Source of the DNA: Ottowia flava
GTDB lineage: Bacteria > Pseudomonadota > Gammaproteobacteria > Burkholderiales > Burkholderiaceae_C
Length of the DNA: 64,000 nucleotides
Direction: 5' to 3'
Assembly (NCBI RefSeq): GCF_008017535.1
Contig: NZ_VRUA01000017.1
Location: 1-64,000, forward strand
The notes below the pieces were generated by a model, which saw only the letters and a list, made by a program, of their open reading frames with translations, ran no database searches and was not told the origin of the DNA. The first letter of the stretch is position 1; each line of letters opens with the position of its first letter. Of this stretch, positions 46,782 through 56,802 are shown piece after piece. A program made the translations under genes and the position numbers.

Positions 46782-49490
46782 TCAGGCGTTCAGCGGGTTG
46801 ATCTTTTCGGTCTGGATGCCGTACTGCTTGATGGCAGCGGCCACCCGGTCCAGAGGCACCTTGCCGTCGGCCGCCAGCGCGTGCAGCGCGGCGACCGTGA
46901 TGTAGTGGCGGTTGACCTCGAAGTGCTCGCGCAGGCGGTAGCGGAAGTCGCTGCGGCCAAAGCCGTCGGTGCCCAACACGGTGTAGCTGCGGCCTTCGGG
47001 GATGAAGGGCCGAATCTGCTCGACAAAGCTCTTCATGTAGTCGGTGGAGGCCACCACCGGGCCGGCGTGCGGCTCGAGCTGGGTGGTCACGAAAGCCTTC
47101 TTCGGCTTCTCCAGCGGATGCAGCAGGTTCCACCGGGCCACGTCCTGGCCTTCACGCCCGAGTTCGTTGAAGCTCGGGCAGCTCCAGACGTCGGCGGCCA
47201 CGCCCCAGTCTTTCAGGAGCAACTCCTGCGCCGCCATCGATTCGCGCAGAATCGTGCCGGAGCCCAGCAGCTGCACGCGCGGTGCGTTGCCGGCGGCTTG
47301 CGGCGCGGGCTGGCACAGGTACATGCCCTTGATGATCTCTTCCTCGGTGCCGGGCTTCAGGCCGGGCATCGGGTAGTTTTCGTTCAGCAGGGTCAGGTAG
47401 TAGTAGACGTTTTCCTGCTTCTCGACCATGCGGACCAGGCCGTGGTGCAGGATCACGCCCACTTCGTGGGCGAAGGTCGGGTCGTAGCTGACGCAGTTGG
47501 GAATGGTGCCGGCCAGGATCTGGCTGTGGCCGTCTTCGTGCTGCAGGCCTTCGCCGTTGAGCGTGGTGCGCCCGGAGGTGCCGCCCAGCAGGAAGCCGCG
47601 CGCCTGCATGTCGCCCGCTGCCCAGGCCAGGTCGCCCACGCGCTGGAAGCCGAACATCGAATAGAACACGTAGAACGGCATCATGATGCGGTTGCTCGTG
47701 CTGTAGCTGGTGGCCGCGGCGATCCAGCTGCACATGCCGCCGGCTTCGTTGATGCCTTCCTGCAGGATCTGCCCGTCCTTGGCTTCCTTGTAGTACATGA
47801 CCTGGTCTTTATCGACCGGGGTGTACAGCTGGCCCTTCGGGTTGTAGATGCCGATCTGGCGGAACAGGCCTTCCATGCCGAAGGTGCGGGCCTCGTCCAC
47901 CAGGATGGGCACCACGCGCGGGCCGAAGGCCTTGTCGCGCAGCAGCTGCGTCAGAAAGCGCACGAACGCCTGGGTGGTGCTAATCTCGCGGCCTTCGGCG
48001 GTGGGTTCGAGCACGGCCTTGAAGGTCTCGAGCGAGGGGATGGTGAAGCTCTCGTCGGACTTGGTGCGGCGCAGTGGCAAGTACCCGCCCAGGGCCTTGC
48101 GCCTCTCGTGCAGGTACTTCATCTCCGGTGTGTCTTCGGCCGGCTTGTAGTACGGCAGCTTGTCGAGTTCGCTGTCCGGCACGGGGATGTTGAAGCGGTC
48201 GCGGATGTAGCGGATGTCCTCGTCGGCCAGCTTCTTGGTCTGGTGCACGGTGTTCTTGCCTTCACCGGCCTTGCCCATGCCGTAACCCTTGACGGTCTTG
48301 ACCAGCAGCACGGTGGGCTGGCCCTTGTGGTGCTGGGCGGCGTGGAAGGCGGCGTACACCTTCTCCGGATCGTGGCCGCCGCGGCGCAGCTCAAAGATCT
48401 CTTCGTCGGTCATGTGCTCGACCAGCTTGGCGGTCTCAGGGTACTTGCCGAAGAAATGCTTGCGCACCCAGGCGCCGTCGTTGGCCTTCATGGCCTGGTA
48501 ATCGCCATCCAGCGTTTCCATCATCACCTGGCGCAGCTTGCCGGACTTGTCGCGCCGCAGCAGTTCGTCCCAACCTTTGCCCCACAGCAGCTTGATGACG
48601 TGCCAGCCGGCGCCCCGGAAGTCGCCTTCCAGTTCCTGGATGATCTTGCCGTTGCCGCGCACCGGGCCGTCCAGGCGCTGCAGGTTGCAGTTGATCACGA
48701 AGATCAGGTTGTCGAGGTTCTCGCGCGCGGCCAGGCTGATGGCGCCCTTGCTCTCGGGCTCATCCATCTCGCCGTCGCCCAAAAACACCCAGACCCGGCG
48801 GTTGTCGGTCTTGGCAATGCCACGCGCGTGCAGATATTTCAAGAAGCGCGCCTGGTAGATCGCCATCAGCGGGCCCAGGCCCATGCTGACGGTGGGAAAC
48901 TGCCAGAAGCCCGGCATCAGCTTGGGGTGCGGGTAGCTCGACAGGCCTTTGCCGCCGACTTCCTGGCGGAAGTTCTCCAGCTGGTCTTCGGTGATGCGGC
49001 CCTCCAGATAGGCACGGGCGTAGATGCCGGGCGCGCTGTGGCCCTGGAAGTAGATGCAGTCGCCGCCGTGGTCTTCGCTCTCGGCGTGCCAGAAATGGTT
49101 GAAGCCGGCCCCCCACATGCTGGCAAGCGACGCAAACGAGCCGATGTGACCACCCAGGTCGCCACCGTCTTCGGGGTTCAAACGGTTGGCCCGCACCACC
49201 ATGGCCATGGCGTTCCAGCGCATATAGGCGCGCAGGCGCTTTTCGATCGCGATGTTGCCGGGGCTGCGCGCCTCCTGATCGGGCTCGATCGTGTTCACGT
49301 AGCCGGTCGTGGCCGAGAACGGCAGATCGATTGAATGCTGGCGGGCGCTCTCCAGAAGCTGCTCCAGCAGGAAGTGGGCGCGCTCAGGTCCCGCCTGCTC
49401 GATCACGGACGAAAGCGCATCCGTCCATTCGCGGGTTTCCTGTTGATCGGGATCCTGGCCGGGGGCTGCTGCAGTAGGCTCTGCGGACAT
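46782..49490 (-). CDS. aceE: Pyruvate dehydrogenase E1 (homodimeric)
   Basis: 902-residue thiamine-diphosphate enzyme of the homodimeric E1 type. The ThDP motif is [12 protein letters not shown] ... [40 protein letters not shown] and DSFGRS-like [11 protein letters not shown] match AceE. The ATG at 49490 has AAAGGAG upstream; the frame is open for another 650 nt with no likeness. It starts the aceE-aceF-lpdA operon and is divergent from the two-component pair. Confidence 0.97.
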   Translation of the reverse strand: MSAEPTAAAPGQDPDQQETREWTDALSSVIEQAGPERAHFLLEQLLESARQHSIDLPFSATTGYVNTIEPDQEARSPGNIAIEKRLRAYMRWNAMAMVVRANRLNPEDGGDLGGHIGSFASLASMWGAGFNHFWHAESEDHGGDCIYFQGHSAPGIYARAYLEGRITEDQLENFRQEVGGKGLSSYPHPKLMPGFWQFPTVSMGLGPLMAIYQARFLKYLHARGIAKTDNRRVWVFLGDGEMDEPESKGAISLAARENLDNLIFVINCNLQRLDGPVRGNGKIIQELEGDFRGAGWHVIKLLWGKGWDELLRRDKSGKLRQVMMETLDGDYQAMKANDGAWVRKHFFGKYPETAKLVEHMTDEEIFELRRGGHDPEKVYAAFHAAQHHKGQPTVLLVKTVKGYGMGKAGEGKNTVHQTKKLADEDIRYIRDRFNIPVPDSELDKLPYYKPAEDTPEMKYLHERRKALGGYLPLRRTKSDESFTIPSLETFKAVLEPTAEGREISTTQAFVRFLTQLLRDKAFGPRVVPILVDEARTFGMEGLFRQIGIYNPKGQLYTPVDKDQVMYYKEAKDGQILQEGINEAGGMCSWIAAATSYSTSNRIMMPFYVFYSMFGFQRVGDLAWAAGDMQARGFLLGGTSGRTTLNGEGLQHEDGHSQILAGTIPNCVSYDPTFAHEVGVILHHGLVRMVEKQENVYYYLTLLNENYPMPGLKPGTEEEIIKGMYLCQPAPQAAGNAPRVQLLGSGTILRESMAAQELLLKDWGVAADVWSCPSFNELGREGQDVARWNLLHPLEKPKKAFVTTQLEPHAGPVVASTDYMKSFVEQIRPFIPEGRSYTVLGTDGFGRSDFRYRLREHFEVNRHYITVAALHALAADGKVPLDRVAAAIKQYGIQTEKINPLNA

Positions 49491-49589
49491 GTAGTTGTCT
49501 CCTTTAGTTGACCTAGGCTCAAGTTCATTGTGAACGAAGACCAGATCATTGCATAAGTCGGCCTCAAATTCCGAGTTCTGGTTTTGATA

Positions 49590-49620
49590 TTCACATTGTG
49601 AAATTTCATAGAGAAATTTC
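49590..49620. promoter_or_regulatory. Palindromic boxes between aceE and the sensor kinase
   Basis: TTCAC-ATT-GTGAA (49590-49602) merges into two copies of the self-palindromic GAAATTTC (49600-49607 and 49613-49620), 13 bp apart. They sit in the 187-nt divergent gap and could control aceE, the kinase, or both. The binding protein is unknown. Confidence 0.5.
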
Positions 49621-49677
49621 GTGGTGTGCGGCCCACAATGCGCGCAGGGAACGCCCTGCTCTACACTGGCGGGTTCC

Positions 49678-52200
49678 ATGTTCACCATGCCCTCCGTCGA
49701 CAACCTCCCGGCGGCGCCTGCGCCCTGGTGGCGACGGGCCCGGCAATCGCTGACCCAGCGCCTTGCCAACCTCGCGCCGCTGGCGGCCGTACTGCTCTTT
49801 CTGGCTGCGATTGCGGCGGCTTTCTGGTACCTGCGGGTGGAAGAAGTCCGTCGCGAGCAGGAAGCCGTCAAGCGGGACGTTGAATACGCCCAGCAACGCC
49901 TGCGCCTGCGCCTCATCGAGCGGCAGGAACAGATGATGCGGCTGGCCCGTGACATCTCCAACCGCGACGTCGACGCCGAACAGTTCGCCTCGCGCGCCGA
50001 AGCGCTGGTCGCACAGAACCCCGAGCTGCTGGCCATCCACTGGATCGACGAGCACCGCCGTGTGCTGCGCGGTGAAAGCTCGCCCAGCCTGATGATGCCG
50101 CGCGACTGGCTGTCGCAAGGCGTGCTGACGCCCAGCGACACGCTGACGGGCTACGACCTGGCGCGCGACCTGATGCAGCCGGTCTACGCCCAACCTATCG
50201 CCAGCAAGGACACCGACCCGGTGCTGCAGCTGCACGTGCCGCTCACGGCCAAGGGCCAGTACGCGGGCGAACTGTTGGTCGAGTACTCGGTCGATGGCCT
50301 GCTGCGCTACGGCGTGCCAGCGGAGATCCTCGCCAAATACGCCGTGGCCTTGCTGGACGGCAAGAGCCAGTTGCTCACCGGCCAGAGCATCCCGGAACGC
50401 GAAAACCTGTCGGACATGCTGCCCTGGACCAGCAAGGTCAACGAGTTCGAAAGTCCGGTGTCGCCCGTGGGCAATGGCCTGGTGCTGCGCGCACAGGCCT
50501 GGCGCACCTCGCAGAACGTGGTGGGCGGCACCTTGTTCTGGCTGGTCGCTGTGCTGGCGGCGATGACGGCCTGGATGCTGATCGCCAACTGGCGCCAGTC
50601 GCAGCGCCGGCAGGAAGCGCAGCAGGCGCTGCAGGCCGAAACCACCTTCCGCCGAGCGATGGAAAACTCCATGCTGACTGGCATGCGCGCGCTCGACCTC
50701 GACGGTCGCATCATTTACGTCAACCCGGCCTTCTGCCAGATGACGGGCTGGACCGAGGAAGAGTTGCTCGGCCAGTCCGAGCCCTTCCCCTACTGGCCCG
50801 ACGAAGACCACGAGGTGCTGGTCACGCGCCTGACCGAAGAGCTCGCCGGTGCGTCCGACCCGTCGGGGTTTCAGATGCGCGTCAAGCGCAAGGACGGCTC
50901 GGTGTTCGACGCACGCCTGTACGTGTCGCCGCTGATCGACGCCAGCAACCGCCAGACCGGCTGGATGGCGTCGATGACCGACATCACCGAGCCCAACCGT
51001 GTGCGCCGCCAGCTCTCGGCCTCCTACGAGCGCTTCACCACCGTGCTGGAGGCGCTGGACGCCTCGGTGTCGGTGGCGCCGCTGGGCAGCGAAGAGCTGC
51101 TGTTCGCCAACAAGCTGTACCGGCAGTGGTTTGGCGGCACCACGGCCGGCCACATGCAGCTGGTGGTGCGCGCCGGCACGCCCGAGACGCACGTCAGCGA
51201 CGAAAGCCTGGACGCGGTCGACTCGTTTGCCGGCTTGCCGCTGGAGAGCCTGGCCGCCACGCCGCTGGCCGAGCACGCCGAGGTGTATGTTGAGCGGCTC
51301 GACAAGTGGCTGGAAGTGCGGTCGCGCTACCTCAACTGGGTGGACGGCCGGCTGGCGCAGATGGTGATTGCCACCGACATCACCGCGCGCCGTCAAGCCG
51401 AGGAGTTGGCCGCCGCGCAGGCCGAACGCGCCCAGACCGCCAGCCGCCTGATCACCATGGGCGAGATGGCCTCCAGCGTCGCGCACGAGCTGAACCAGCC
51501 GCTGACGGCCATCAGCAACTACTGCACCGGCATGATTTCGCGCATCAAGGGCGGCGCCATCACGCAGGAAGACTTGCTGGGCGCGTTGGACAAGACCGCA
51601 CGCCAGGCGCAGCGCGCCGGCCAGGTCATCCAGCACATCCGCAGCTTCGTCAAGCGCAGCGAACCCAAGCGCGAATGGGCCGAGGTCGGCGCCATGATGG
51701 ACGAGGTGATCGAGCTGGCCGAGATCGAGCTGCGCCGCCGCCAGGTGCGCCTGGTGCACCGCATCGCGCCGCGCCTGCCGGCCCTCTTCGTCGACCCTAT
51801 CCTGATCGAGCAAGCGCTGATCAACCTGATCAAGAACGGCGCCGAATCCGTCGACGTGGCCCAGCGTCCGCCGCCGCAGCGCACCGTCGAGCTGACTGTG
51901 GAGCAGCGCGATATCGACGGCATGCCGGTGGTCGAATTCAGCGTGACGGACCAGGGCCAGGGCCTGGCGCAGGAGGTGCTGGCGCGCCTGTTTGAAGCCT
52001 TCTTCTCCACCAAGAACGAAGGCCTGGGCATTGGCCTGAATTTGTGCCGCTCCATCGTCGAGTCGCACCAGGGGCGGATCCAGGCGGAGAACCTCTACAA
52101 TTCCGACGACGTTGTGGGCTGTCGTTTCACATTCTGGATCCCCGTGGGGCCGGCGCACGACAGCTTTCCTGAGAAGTCCGAAGCGAAGGTTGTGGCATGA
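49678..52200 (+). CDS. PAS-domain sensor histidine kinase
   Basis: 840 residues from ATG 49678 (next ATG 49687). Two membrane helices (~residues 34-52 and ~285-305) enclose a periplasmic sensor region, followed by a PAS domain (ENSMLTGMRALDLDGRIIYVNPAFCQMTGW), a second PAS-like part, and the kinase. The phosphoacceptor is H603 in VAHELNQPLTAI; the ATP domain shows INLIKNGAES, TDQGQGL and GLGIGLNLC. This resembles FixL/DctB-type kinases. The signal is unknown; placement opposite aceE suggests control of pyruvate or carboxylate use. Confidence 0.92.
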   Translation: MFTMPSVDNLPAAPAPWWRRARQSLTQRLANLAPLAAVLLFLAAIAAAFWYLRVEEVRREQEAVKRDVEYAQQRLRLRLIERQEQMMRLARDISNRDVDAEQFASRAEALVAQNPELLAIHWIDEHRRVLRGESSPSLMMPRDWLSQGVLTPSDTLTGYDLARDLMQPVYAQPIASKDTDPVLQLHVPLTAKGQYAGELLVEYSVDGLLRYGVPAEILAKYAVALLDGKSQLLTGQSIPERENLSDMLPWTSKVNEFESPVSPVGNGLVLRAQAWRTSQNVVGGTLFWLVAVLAAMTAWMLIANWRQSQRRQEAQQALQAETTFRRAMENSMLTGMRALDLDGRIIYVNPAFCQMTGWTEEELLGQSEPFPYWPDEDHEVLVTRLTEELAGASDPSGFQMRVKRKDGSVFDARLYVSPLIDASNRQTGWMASMTDITEPNRVRRQLSASYERFTTVLEALDASVSVAPLGSEELLFANKLYRQWFGGTTAGHMQLVVRAGTPETHVSDESLDAVDSFAGLPLESLAATPLAEHAEVYVERLDKWLEVRSRYLNWVDGRLAQMVIATDITARRQAEELAAAQAERAQTASRLITMGEMASSVAHELNQPLTAISNYCTGMISRIKGGAITQEDLLGALDKTARQAQRAGQVIQHIRSFVKRSEPKREWAEVGAMMDEVIELAEIELRRRQVRLVHRIAPRLPALFVDPILIEQALINLIKNGAESVDVAQRPPPQRTVELTVEQRDIDGMPVVEFSVTDQGQGLAQEVLARLFEAFFSTKNEGLGIGLNLCRSIVESHQGRIQAENLYNSDDVVGCRFTFWIPVGPAHDSFPEKSEAKVVA

Positions 52201-52823
52201 GTTTGATTCCCAAGCGCGGCACGGTGTACGTGGTCGATGACGACGAAGCGGTCCGTGATTCGGTCCAGTGGCTGCTGGAAGGCCAGGACTTCCGCGTGCG
52301 CTGTTTCGAATCGGCCGAGACGTTCCTTGCCCGCTACGACCCGCGCGAAGTGGCCTGCATGATCGTTGACATCCGCATGAACGGCATGAGCGGCTTGGAG
52401 TTGCAGGACCGCCTGGTCGAACGCGGCTCGCCGCTGCCGATCGCCATCATCACCGGCCACGGCGACATCCCGCTGGCCGTCGACACCATGAAGAAGGGCG
52501 CGCTGGACTTCATCCAGAAGCCCTTCAAGGAAGAGCAGCTGATCTCGCTGGTCGAGCGCATGCTGGAGCAGGCGCGCGCCAATTTCTCCGAACAGCAGCA
52601 GAGCGCCAGCCGCGACGCGCTGCTGGCCAAGCTCACCGGGCGCGAAGCGCAGGTGCTGGAGCGCATCGTCGCCGGCCGACTGAACAAGCAGATCGCCGAC
52701 GACCTGGGCATCAGCATCAAGACGGTGGAGGCGCACCGCGCCAACATCATGGAAAAGCTGGGCGCCAACACGGTGGCCGATCTGCTGAAGATCGCGCTCA
52801 AGCAGGCGCCGGCGCGCGCCTGA
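52197..52823 (+). CDS. FixJ/LuxR-type response regulator
   Basis: 208 residues. The receiver domain has acidic pocket DDDE (14-17), phospho-acceptor D58 in MIVDIRM and Lys in IQKPF. The LuxR-type helix-turn-helix is at ~140-200 (LTGREAQVLERIVAGRLNKQIA, then SIKTVEAHRANIMEKL). It is the partner of the preceding kinase (4-nt overlap, ATGA) and is followed by an intrinsic terminator. Confidence 0.94.
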   Translation: MSLIPKRGTVYVVDDDEAVRDSVQWLLEGQDFRVRCFESAETFLARYDPREVACMIVDIRMNGMSGLELQDRLVERGSPLPIAIITGHGDIPLAVDTMKKGALDFIQKPFKEEQLISLVERMLEQARANFSEQQQSASRDALLAKLTGREAQVLERIVAGRLNKQIADDLGISIKTVEAHRANIMEKLGANTVADLLKIALKQAPARA

Positions 52824-52831
52824 TGAAGCCA

Positions 52832-52853
52832 GGGGCGCCGCGGGCGCCCTTTT
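52832..52853 (+). terminator. Intrinsic terminator of the two-component operon
   Basis: GGGCGCC (52833-52839), 3-nt loop, GGCGCCC (52843-52849), then TTTT. It begins 10 nt after the response-regulator stop. Confidence 0.88.
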
Positions 52854-52869
52854 CGTTTCCGGCTTGCAT

Positions 52870-52928
52870 ACTCTTTTTTTGATAGCTTCCTGCGCAGATT
52901 TCTCTAGCGCTGGCGGCCTTTTTCATTC
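52870..52928 (+). repeat. Family A dispersed repeat
   Basis: CTCTTTTTTTGATAGCTTCC, then TGCGCAGATTTCTCTAGCGC, TGGCGGCCTTTTTCATTC. It lies 15 nt before the folD start. Confidence 0.8.
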
Positions 52929-52942
52929 ATAAGGCATCGTTC

Positions 52943-53797
52943 ATGACCGCACAGCTCATCGACGGCAACGCCTTGGCGCGCCAGGTCCGCGCCGAGGTGG
53001 TTGACCGCGTCGCCCGCCTGAAGGCGCGCGGCGTGCAACCGCACCTGGCCATCGTGCTGGTGGGCGACGACCCGGCCAGCCAGGTCTACGTGAAGCACAA
53101 GGTCGCCGACAGCGAGCAGACCGGCCTGCAGGCCACGCTCGACCGCCTGCCGGTGGACACCACCGAAGACGCCCTGCTCGCCCGCATTCGTGCGCTGAAC
53201 GCCGACGCCAAGGTGCACGGCATCCTGGTGCAGCTGCCATTGCCCAAGCACATGAACGCCCAGCGCGTGATTGAAGCGATTGCGCCGCACAAGGACGTGG
53301 ACGGCTTTCACGTCGCCAATGCGGGCGCGCTGATGGTCGGGCAACCCGGTTTCGTGTCGTGCACGCCCTACGGCTGCCTCAAGATGCTCGAATCGATCGG
53401 CGTCGACCTGAAGGGCAAGAACGCCGTGGTGCTGGGCCGCAGCAACATCGTGGGCAAGCCGATGGCGCTGCTGCTGCTGCAGAAGAACGCCACCGTCACC
53501 GTCTGCCACAGCGGGACGCGCGATCTGAAGGCGCACACGCTGCAAGCCGACGTCATCGTCGCCGCCGTGGGCAAGCGCAACGTGCTGACGGCCGACATGG
53601 TCAAACCCGGCGCCGTGGTGATCGACGTGGGCATGAACCGCAACGACGAAGGCAAGCTGTGCGGCGACGTCGACTTTGACGCGGTGAAAGAAGTCGCCAG
53701 TTGGATCACACCCGTGCCTGGCGGCGTCGGCCCGATGACGCGCGCGATGCTGCTGGTCAACACGCTGGAAGCGGCCGAGCGCGCCAGCGGCGGCTGA
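52943..53797 (+). CDS. folD: Methylenetetrahydrofolate dehydrogenase/cyclohydrolase
   Basis: 284-residue bifunctional FolD interconverting methylene-, methenyl- and formyl-tetrahydrofolate. The catalytic YxxxK is Y49...K53 in [30 protein letters not shown] and the NADP site [14 protein letters not shown] are typical, as is [12 protein letters not shown]. Monocistronic, with a family A repeat in its leader and another after it. Confidence 0.97.
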   Translation: MTAQLIDGNALARQVRAEVVDRVARLKARGVQPHLAIVLVGDDPASQVYVKHKVADSEQTGLQATLDRLPVDTTEDALLARIRALNADAKVHGILVQLPLPKHMNAQRVIEAIAPHKDVDGFHVANAGALMVGQPGFVSCTPYGCLKMLESIGVDLKGKNAVVLGRSNIVGKPMALLLLQKNATVTVCHSGTRDLKAHTLQADVIVAAVGKRNVLTADMVKPGAVVIDVGMNRNDEGKLCGDVDFDAVKEVASWITPVPGGVGPMTRAMLLVNTLEAAERASGG

Positions 53798-53830
53798 GGC
53801 GCCGAACGCGCCCACGTGTGCCACCGTCAG

Positions 53831-53896
53831 AAACTCCGTTTTTAGGAGCTGGTTGCGTAGGTGGTTGTAGGGCCAGCGTCACATTTGGCTGAAACC
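53831..53896 (+). repeat. Family A dispersed repeat
   Basis: TCCGTTTTTAGGAGCTGG, then TTGCGTAGGTGGTTGTAGGG, CCAGCGTCACATTT and GGCTGAAA. It lies between folD and prlC. Confidence 0.9.
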
Positions 53897-53960
53897 ATTG
53901 CCGCGCACTCCACGCAGCATCTGTCTTGAAACCCTGGCCAACGCCCCCACGCTAAAGCCC

Positions 53961-56003
53961 ATGAACGCCACCGCACCCAATCCCCTGCTGGACTTTTCCG
54001 GCCTGCCCTTGTTTGACCAGATCCGGCCCGAGCACGTCGGCCCCGCCGTCGACACGCTGCTGGCCGGTGCCGAAAAGGCGCTGAGCGAGGTCACGCAGCC
54101 GGACTTCCCCGCGGATTGGGCCGCGCTGGCGCGCACGCTCGACGTGGCGACCGAACGCCTGGGTCGCGCCTGGGGCGCCGTGAGCCACCTGAACGCCGTG
54201 GCCGACACGCCCGAGCTGCGCGCCGCCTACAACGACGCCTTGCCGAAAGTCACCGAGTTCTACACCCGTCTGGGTTCGGACGAGCGGCTGTACGCCAAGT
54301 ACAAGGCGATCGACCCGGCCAGCCTGAACGATGAACAGCGCCAGGCCCGCACCAACGCGCTGCGCGGCTTCGTGCTGGGCGGCGCCGAGTTGCAGGGCGC
54401 GGCCAAGGACCGTTTTGCCGACATCCAGGCCCGCGCGGCCGAGCTCGGCCAGAAGTTCAGCGAAAACGCCCTCGACGCCACCGACGGCTACGCCTACTAC
54501 GCCAACGATGAAGAAGTCGCTGGGATTCCGCACGACGTGCAGGACGCCGCCCGCGCCGCCGCCGAAGCCGAAGGTCAGCCTGGCTACAAGCTGACGCTGA
54601 AGCTGCCCAGCTACCTGCCGGCGATGCAGTTCGGCACGCACCGCCCGCTGCGCGAGCGCCTGTACCGCGCCTACGTCACCCGCGCGTCCGACTTCGCCGA
54701 TGGCGACGCGGTGAAGTACGACAACGCCCCCGTCATCCGCGAAATCCTCGCGCTGCGCCAGGAAGAAGCGCAGCTGCTGGGCTACGCCAACTTCGGCGAA
54801 GTGTCCCTGGTGCCCAAGATGGCCGAGTCGCCGCAGCAGGTGATCGACTTCCTGCGCAACCTGGCGGGCAAGGCCAAGCCTTTTGCCGAGCGCGACCTGA
54901 ACGATCTGCGCGCCTACGCCGCCGAAAAATTGCAGTTGAACGACCCGCAGGCCTGGGACTGGGCCTACATTGGCGAACAGCTCAAGGAAGCGCGCTACGC
55001 CTTCAGCGAGCAGGAGGTCAAGCAGTACTTCCCGGCGCCCAAGGTGCTGGCCGGCCTGTTCAAGATCGTCGAGACGCTGTTTGAAGTGGCCATCCGCAAG
55101 GACAGCGCGCCCGTGTGGCATCCGTCCGTCGAGTTCTACCGCATCGAGCGCGGCGGCCAGTTGCTCGGCCAGTTCTACCTCGACCCCGGCGCGCGCGCCG
55201 GCAAGCGCGGCGGCGCCTGGATGGACGACGTGCGCGCCCGCTGGCTGCGCCCCGACACCGGCGCGCTGCAGACGCCGGTGGCGCAACTGGTCTGCAACTT
55301 CGCCGAAGGCGTGAACGGCAAGCCGCCGCTCTTGACGCACGACGACGTCACCACGCTGTTCCACGAGTTTGGCCACGGCCTGCACCACATGCTGACGCAG
55401 GTGAACGAGCACGACGTGTCCGGCATCAGCGGCGTGGAATGGGACGCGGTCGAGCTGCCCAGCCAGTTCATGGAGAACTTCTGCTGGGAATGGGATGTGC
55501 TGCGCCACATGACGGCCCACGTCGACACCGGCGAGCCGCTGTCGCGCGCGCTGTTCGACAAGATGCTGGCCGCCAAGAACTACCAGGCCGGCATGCAGAC
55601 GGTGCGCCAGATCGAGTTCGCCCTGTTCGACATGCGGCTGCACACGGAGCCCGCGCGCGCCGCGGACTTCCAGAAACTGCTGGAAGAAGTGCGCGATGAG
55701 GTGGCGGTGATCCACCCGCCCGCCTTCAACCGCATGGCCAACACCTTCAGCCACATCTTCGCCGGCGGTTACGCCGCGGGCTACTACAGCTACAAGTGGG
55801 CCGAGGTGCTGAGCGCCGACGCATACGCCGCTTTCGAGGAATCTGCCCACCCCGACGGCTCGCCGAACGTGGAAACCGGGCGAAAATACCGCCAGGCCAT
55901 TCTGGAAGCGGGCGGCAGCCGCCCGGCCATGGAATCGTTCAAGGCGTTCCGCGGGCGCGAGCCCTCATTGGATGCCTTGTTGCGCCACCAAGGCATGGCC
56001 TGA
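53961..56003 (+). CDS. prlC: Oligopeptidase A (M3 metallopeptidase)
   Basis: 680 residues from ATG 53961 (the frame opens at 53898). The zinc motif HEFGH is at 468-472 with the downstream Glu in the ENFCWEW helix. The N-terminus PLLDFSGLPLFDQIRPEHVGPAVD and GGYAAGYYSYKWAEVLSADAY are typical of PrlC/OpdA. It degrades signal peptides and short peptides in the cytosol. The putative glutaredoxin gene follows 59 nt after. Confidence 0.95.
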   Translation: MNATAPNPLLDFSGLPLFDQIRPEHVGPAVDTLLAGAEKALSEVTQPDFPADWAALARTLDVATERLGRAWGAVSHLNAVADTPELRAAYNDALPKVTEFYTRLGSDERLYAKYKAIDPASLNDEQRQARTNALRGFVLGGAELQGAAKDRFADIQARAAELGQKFSENALDATDGYAYYANDEEVAGIPHDVQDAARAAAEAEGQPGYKLTLKLPSYLPAMQFGTHRPLRERLYRAYVTRASDFADGDAVKYDNAPVIREILALRQEEAQLLGYANFGEVSLVPKMAESPQQVIDFLRNLAGKAKPFAERDLNDLRAYAAEKLQLNDPQAWDWAYIGEQLKEARYAFSEQEVKQYFPAPKVLAGLFKIVETLFEVAIRKDSAPVWHPSVEFYRIERGGQLLGQFYLDPGARAGKRGGAWMDDVRARWLRPDTGALQTPVAQLVCNFAEGVNGKPPLLTHDDVTTLFHEFGHGLHHMLTQVNEHDVSGISGVEWDAVELPSQFMENFCWEWDVLRHMTAHVDTGEPLSRALFDKMLAAKNYQAGMQTVRQIEFALFDMRLHTEPARAADFQKLLEEVRDEVAVIHPPAFNRMANTFSHIFAGGYAAGYYSYKWAEVLSADAYAAFEESAHPDGSPNVETGRKYRQAILEAGGSRPAMESFKAFRGREPSLDALLRHQGMA

Positions 56004-56062
56004 GCGCGAGGCGCTCTGCCGCCCTGGCTGTTTTCAGGTCTCGACAAGGGAGTCACTGTCCG

Positions 56063-56710
56063 ATGCTGCACCCATCCTCTTCTCGCTTCGTGTCCGCCGC
56101 AGCCTGTGCGGCCCTGGCGCTGCTGGCCAGTGCCGCCAGTGCGCAGGTGTACCGGTCGGTCGGCCCCGATGGGCGGGTGGTCTATTCGGACAAGCCGCCA
56201 GCGGCCAACGCCCGCGAAGCCGCGCCCACCGCTGCCGGCGGCACGCCAGCCAGCGGCGGCGCCCTGCCCTACCAACTGAACCAGACGGCCCAGCGCTACC
56301 CCGTGACGCTGTATTCGGGCAGCGCCTGCGCGCCCTGCAACAGCGGGCGCAACCTGCTGGTGCAGCGCGGGGTTCCCTTCACCGAGAAAACGGTCGAGTC
56401 GAACAACGACATTGAAGCCCTGCAACGCCGCGCGGGCGACACCAACCTGCCGGTGCTGACCATAGGCGGCCAGCGCCTGTCAGGCTTTTCCGACGCGGAA
56501 TGGACGCAGTACCTGGACGCAGCCGGTTACCCCAAGACCTCGCAGTTGCCCGCCAGCTACCGCCGCCCCACGGCCAGCCCGCTGGCGCCGGCGAGCGCGG
56601 CCCGCGCGCCCGCTGCAGGACCCGCGGCAGACGCCTCTGCCGCAGCGCCCGCCGCACCGAGCGTGGCGCCCGCGCGTGACGCGAGCAACCCGGCCGGCAT
56701 CCGCTTCTGA
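56063..56710 (+). CDS. Exported DUF4124-glutaredoxin protein
   Basis: 215 residues from ATG 56063. A signal peptide ends near ASA-Q; a DUF4124 segment follows (QVYRSVGPDGRVVYSDKPP, ~32-50); then a glutaredoxin-like domain (~85-160) with CAPC (YSGSACAPCNSGRN) and LPVLTIGGQ. The C-terminal ~45 residues are Ala/Pro-rich and probably disordered. An exported thiol-disulfide protein is likely; partners are unknown. The gene ends in a family A repeat that can act as terminator. Confidence 0.85.
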   Translation: MLHPSSSRFVSAAACAALALLASAASAQVYRSVGPDGRVVYSDKPPAANAREAAPTAAGGTPASGGALPYQLNQTAQRYPVTLYSGSACAPCNSGRNLLVQRGVPFTEKTVESNNDIEALQRRAGDTNLPVLTIGGQRLSGFSDAEWTQYLDAAGYPKTSQLPASYRRPTASPLAPASAARAPAAGPAADASAAAPAAPSVAPARDASNPAGIRF

Positions 56711-56766
56711 TTTTGTAGCTGCCCGCGCAGATCGGGCCTGCGCTGGCACCGTTTTTTCCTTGGAAA
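56708..56766 (+). repeat. Family A repeat with terminator-like hairpin
   Basis: Overlaps the glutaredoxin stop. GCCCGCGCA (56721-56729) pairs with TGCGCTGGC (56739-56747, one mismatch), then ACCG and TTTTTT (56752-56757). Likely both repeat and terminator. Confidence 0.75.
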
Positions 56767-56802
56767 ACGGGCGGTGGCGTTGCGCTCGACGCGCGAGCGT
56801 GG

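Noticed and set aside
49491-50141. N-terminal extension of aceE by about 217 residues
   Set aside because: It would overlap the divergent histidine kinase and shows no family likeness; ATG 49490 has a strong ribosome-binding site.
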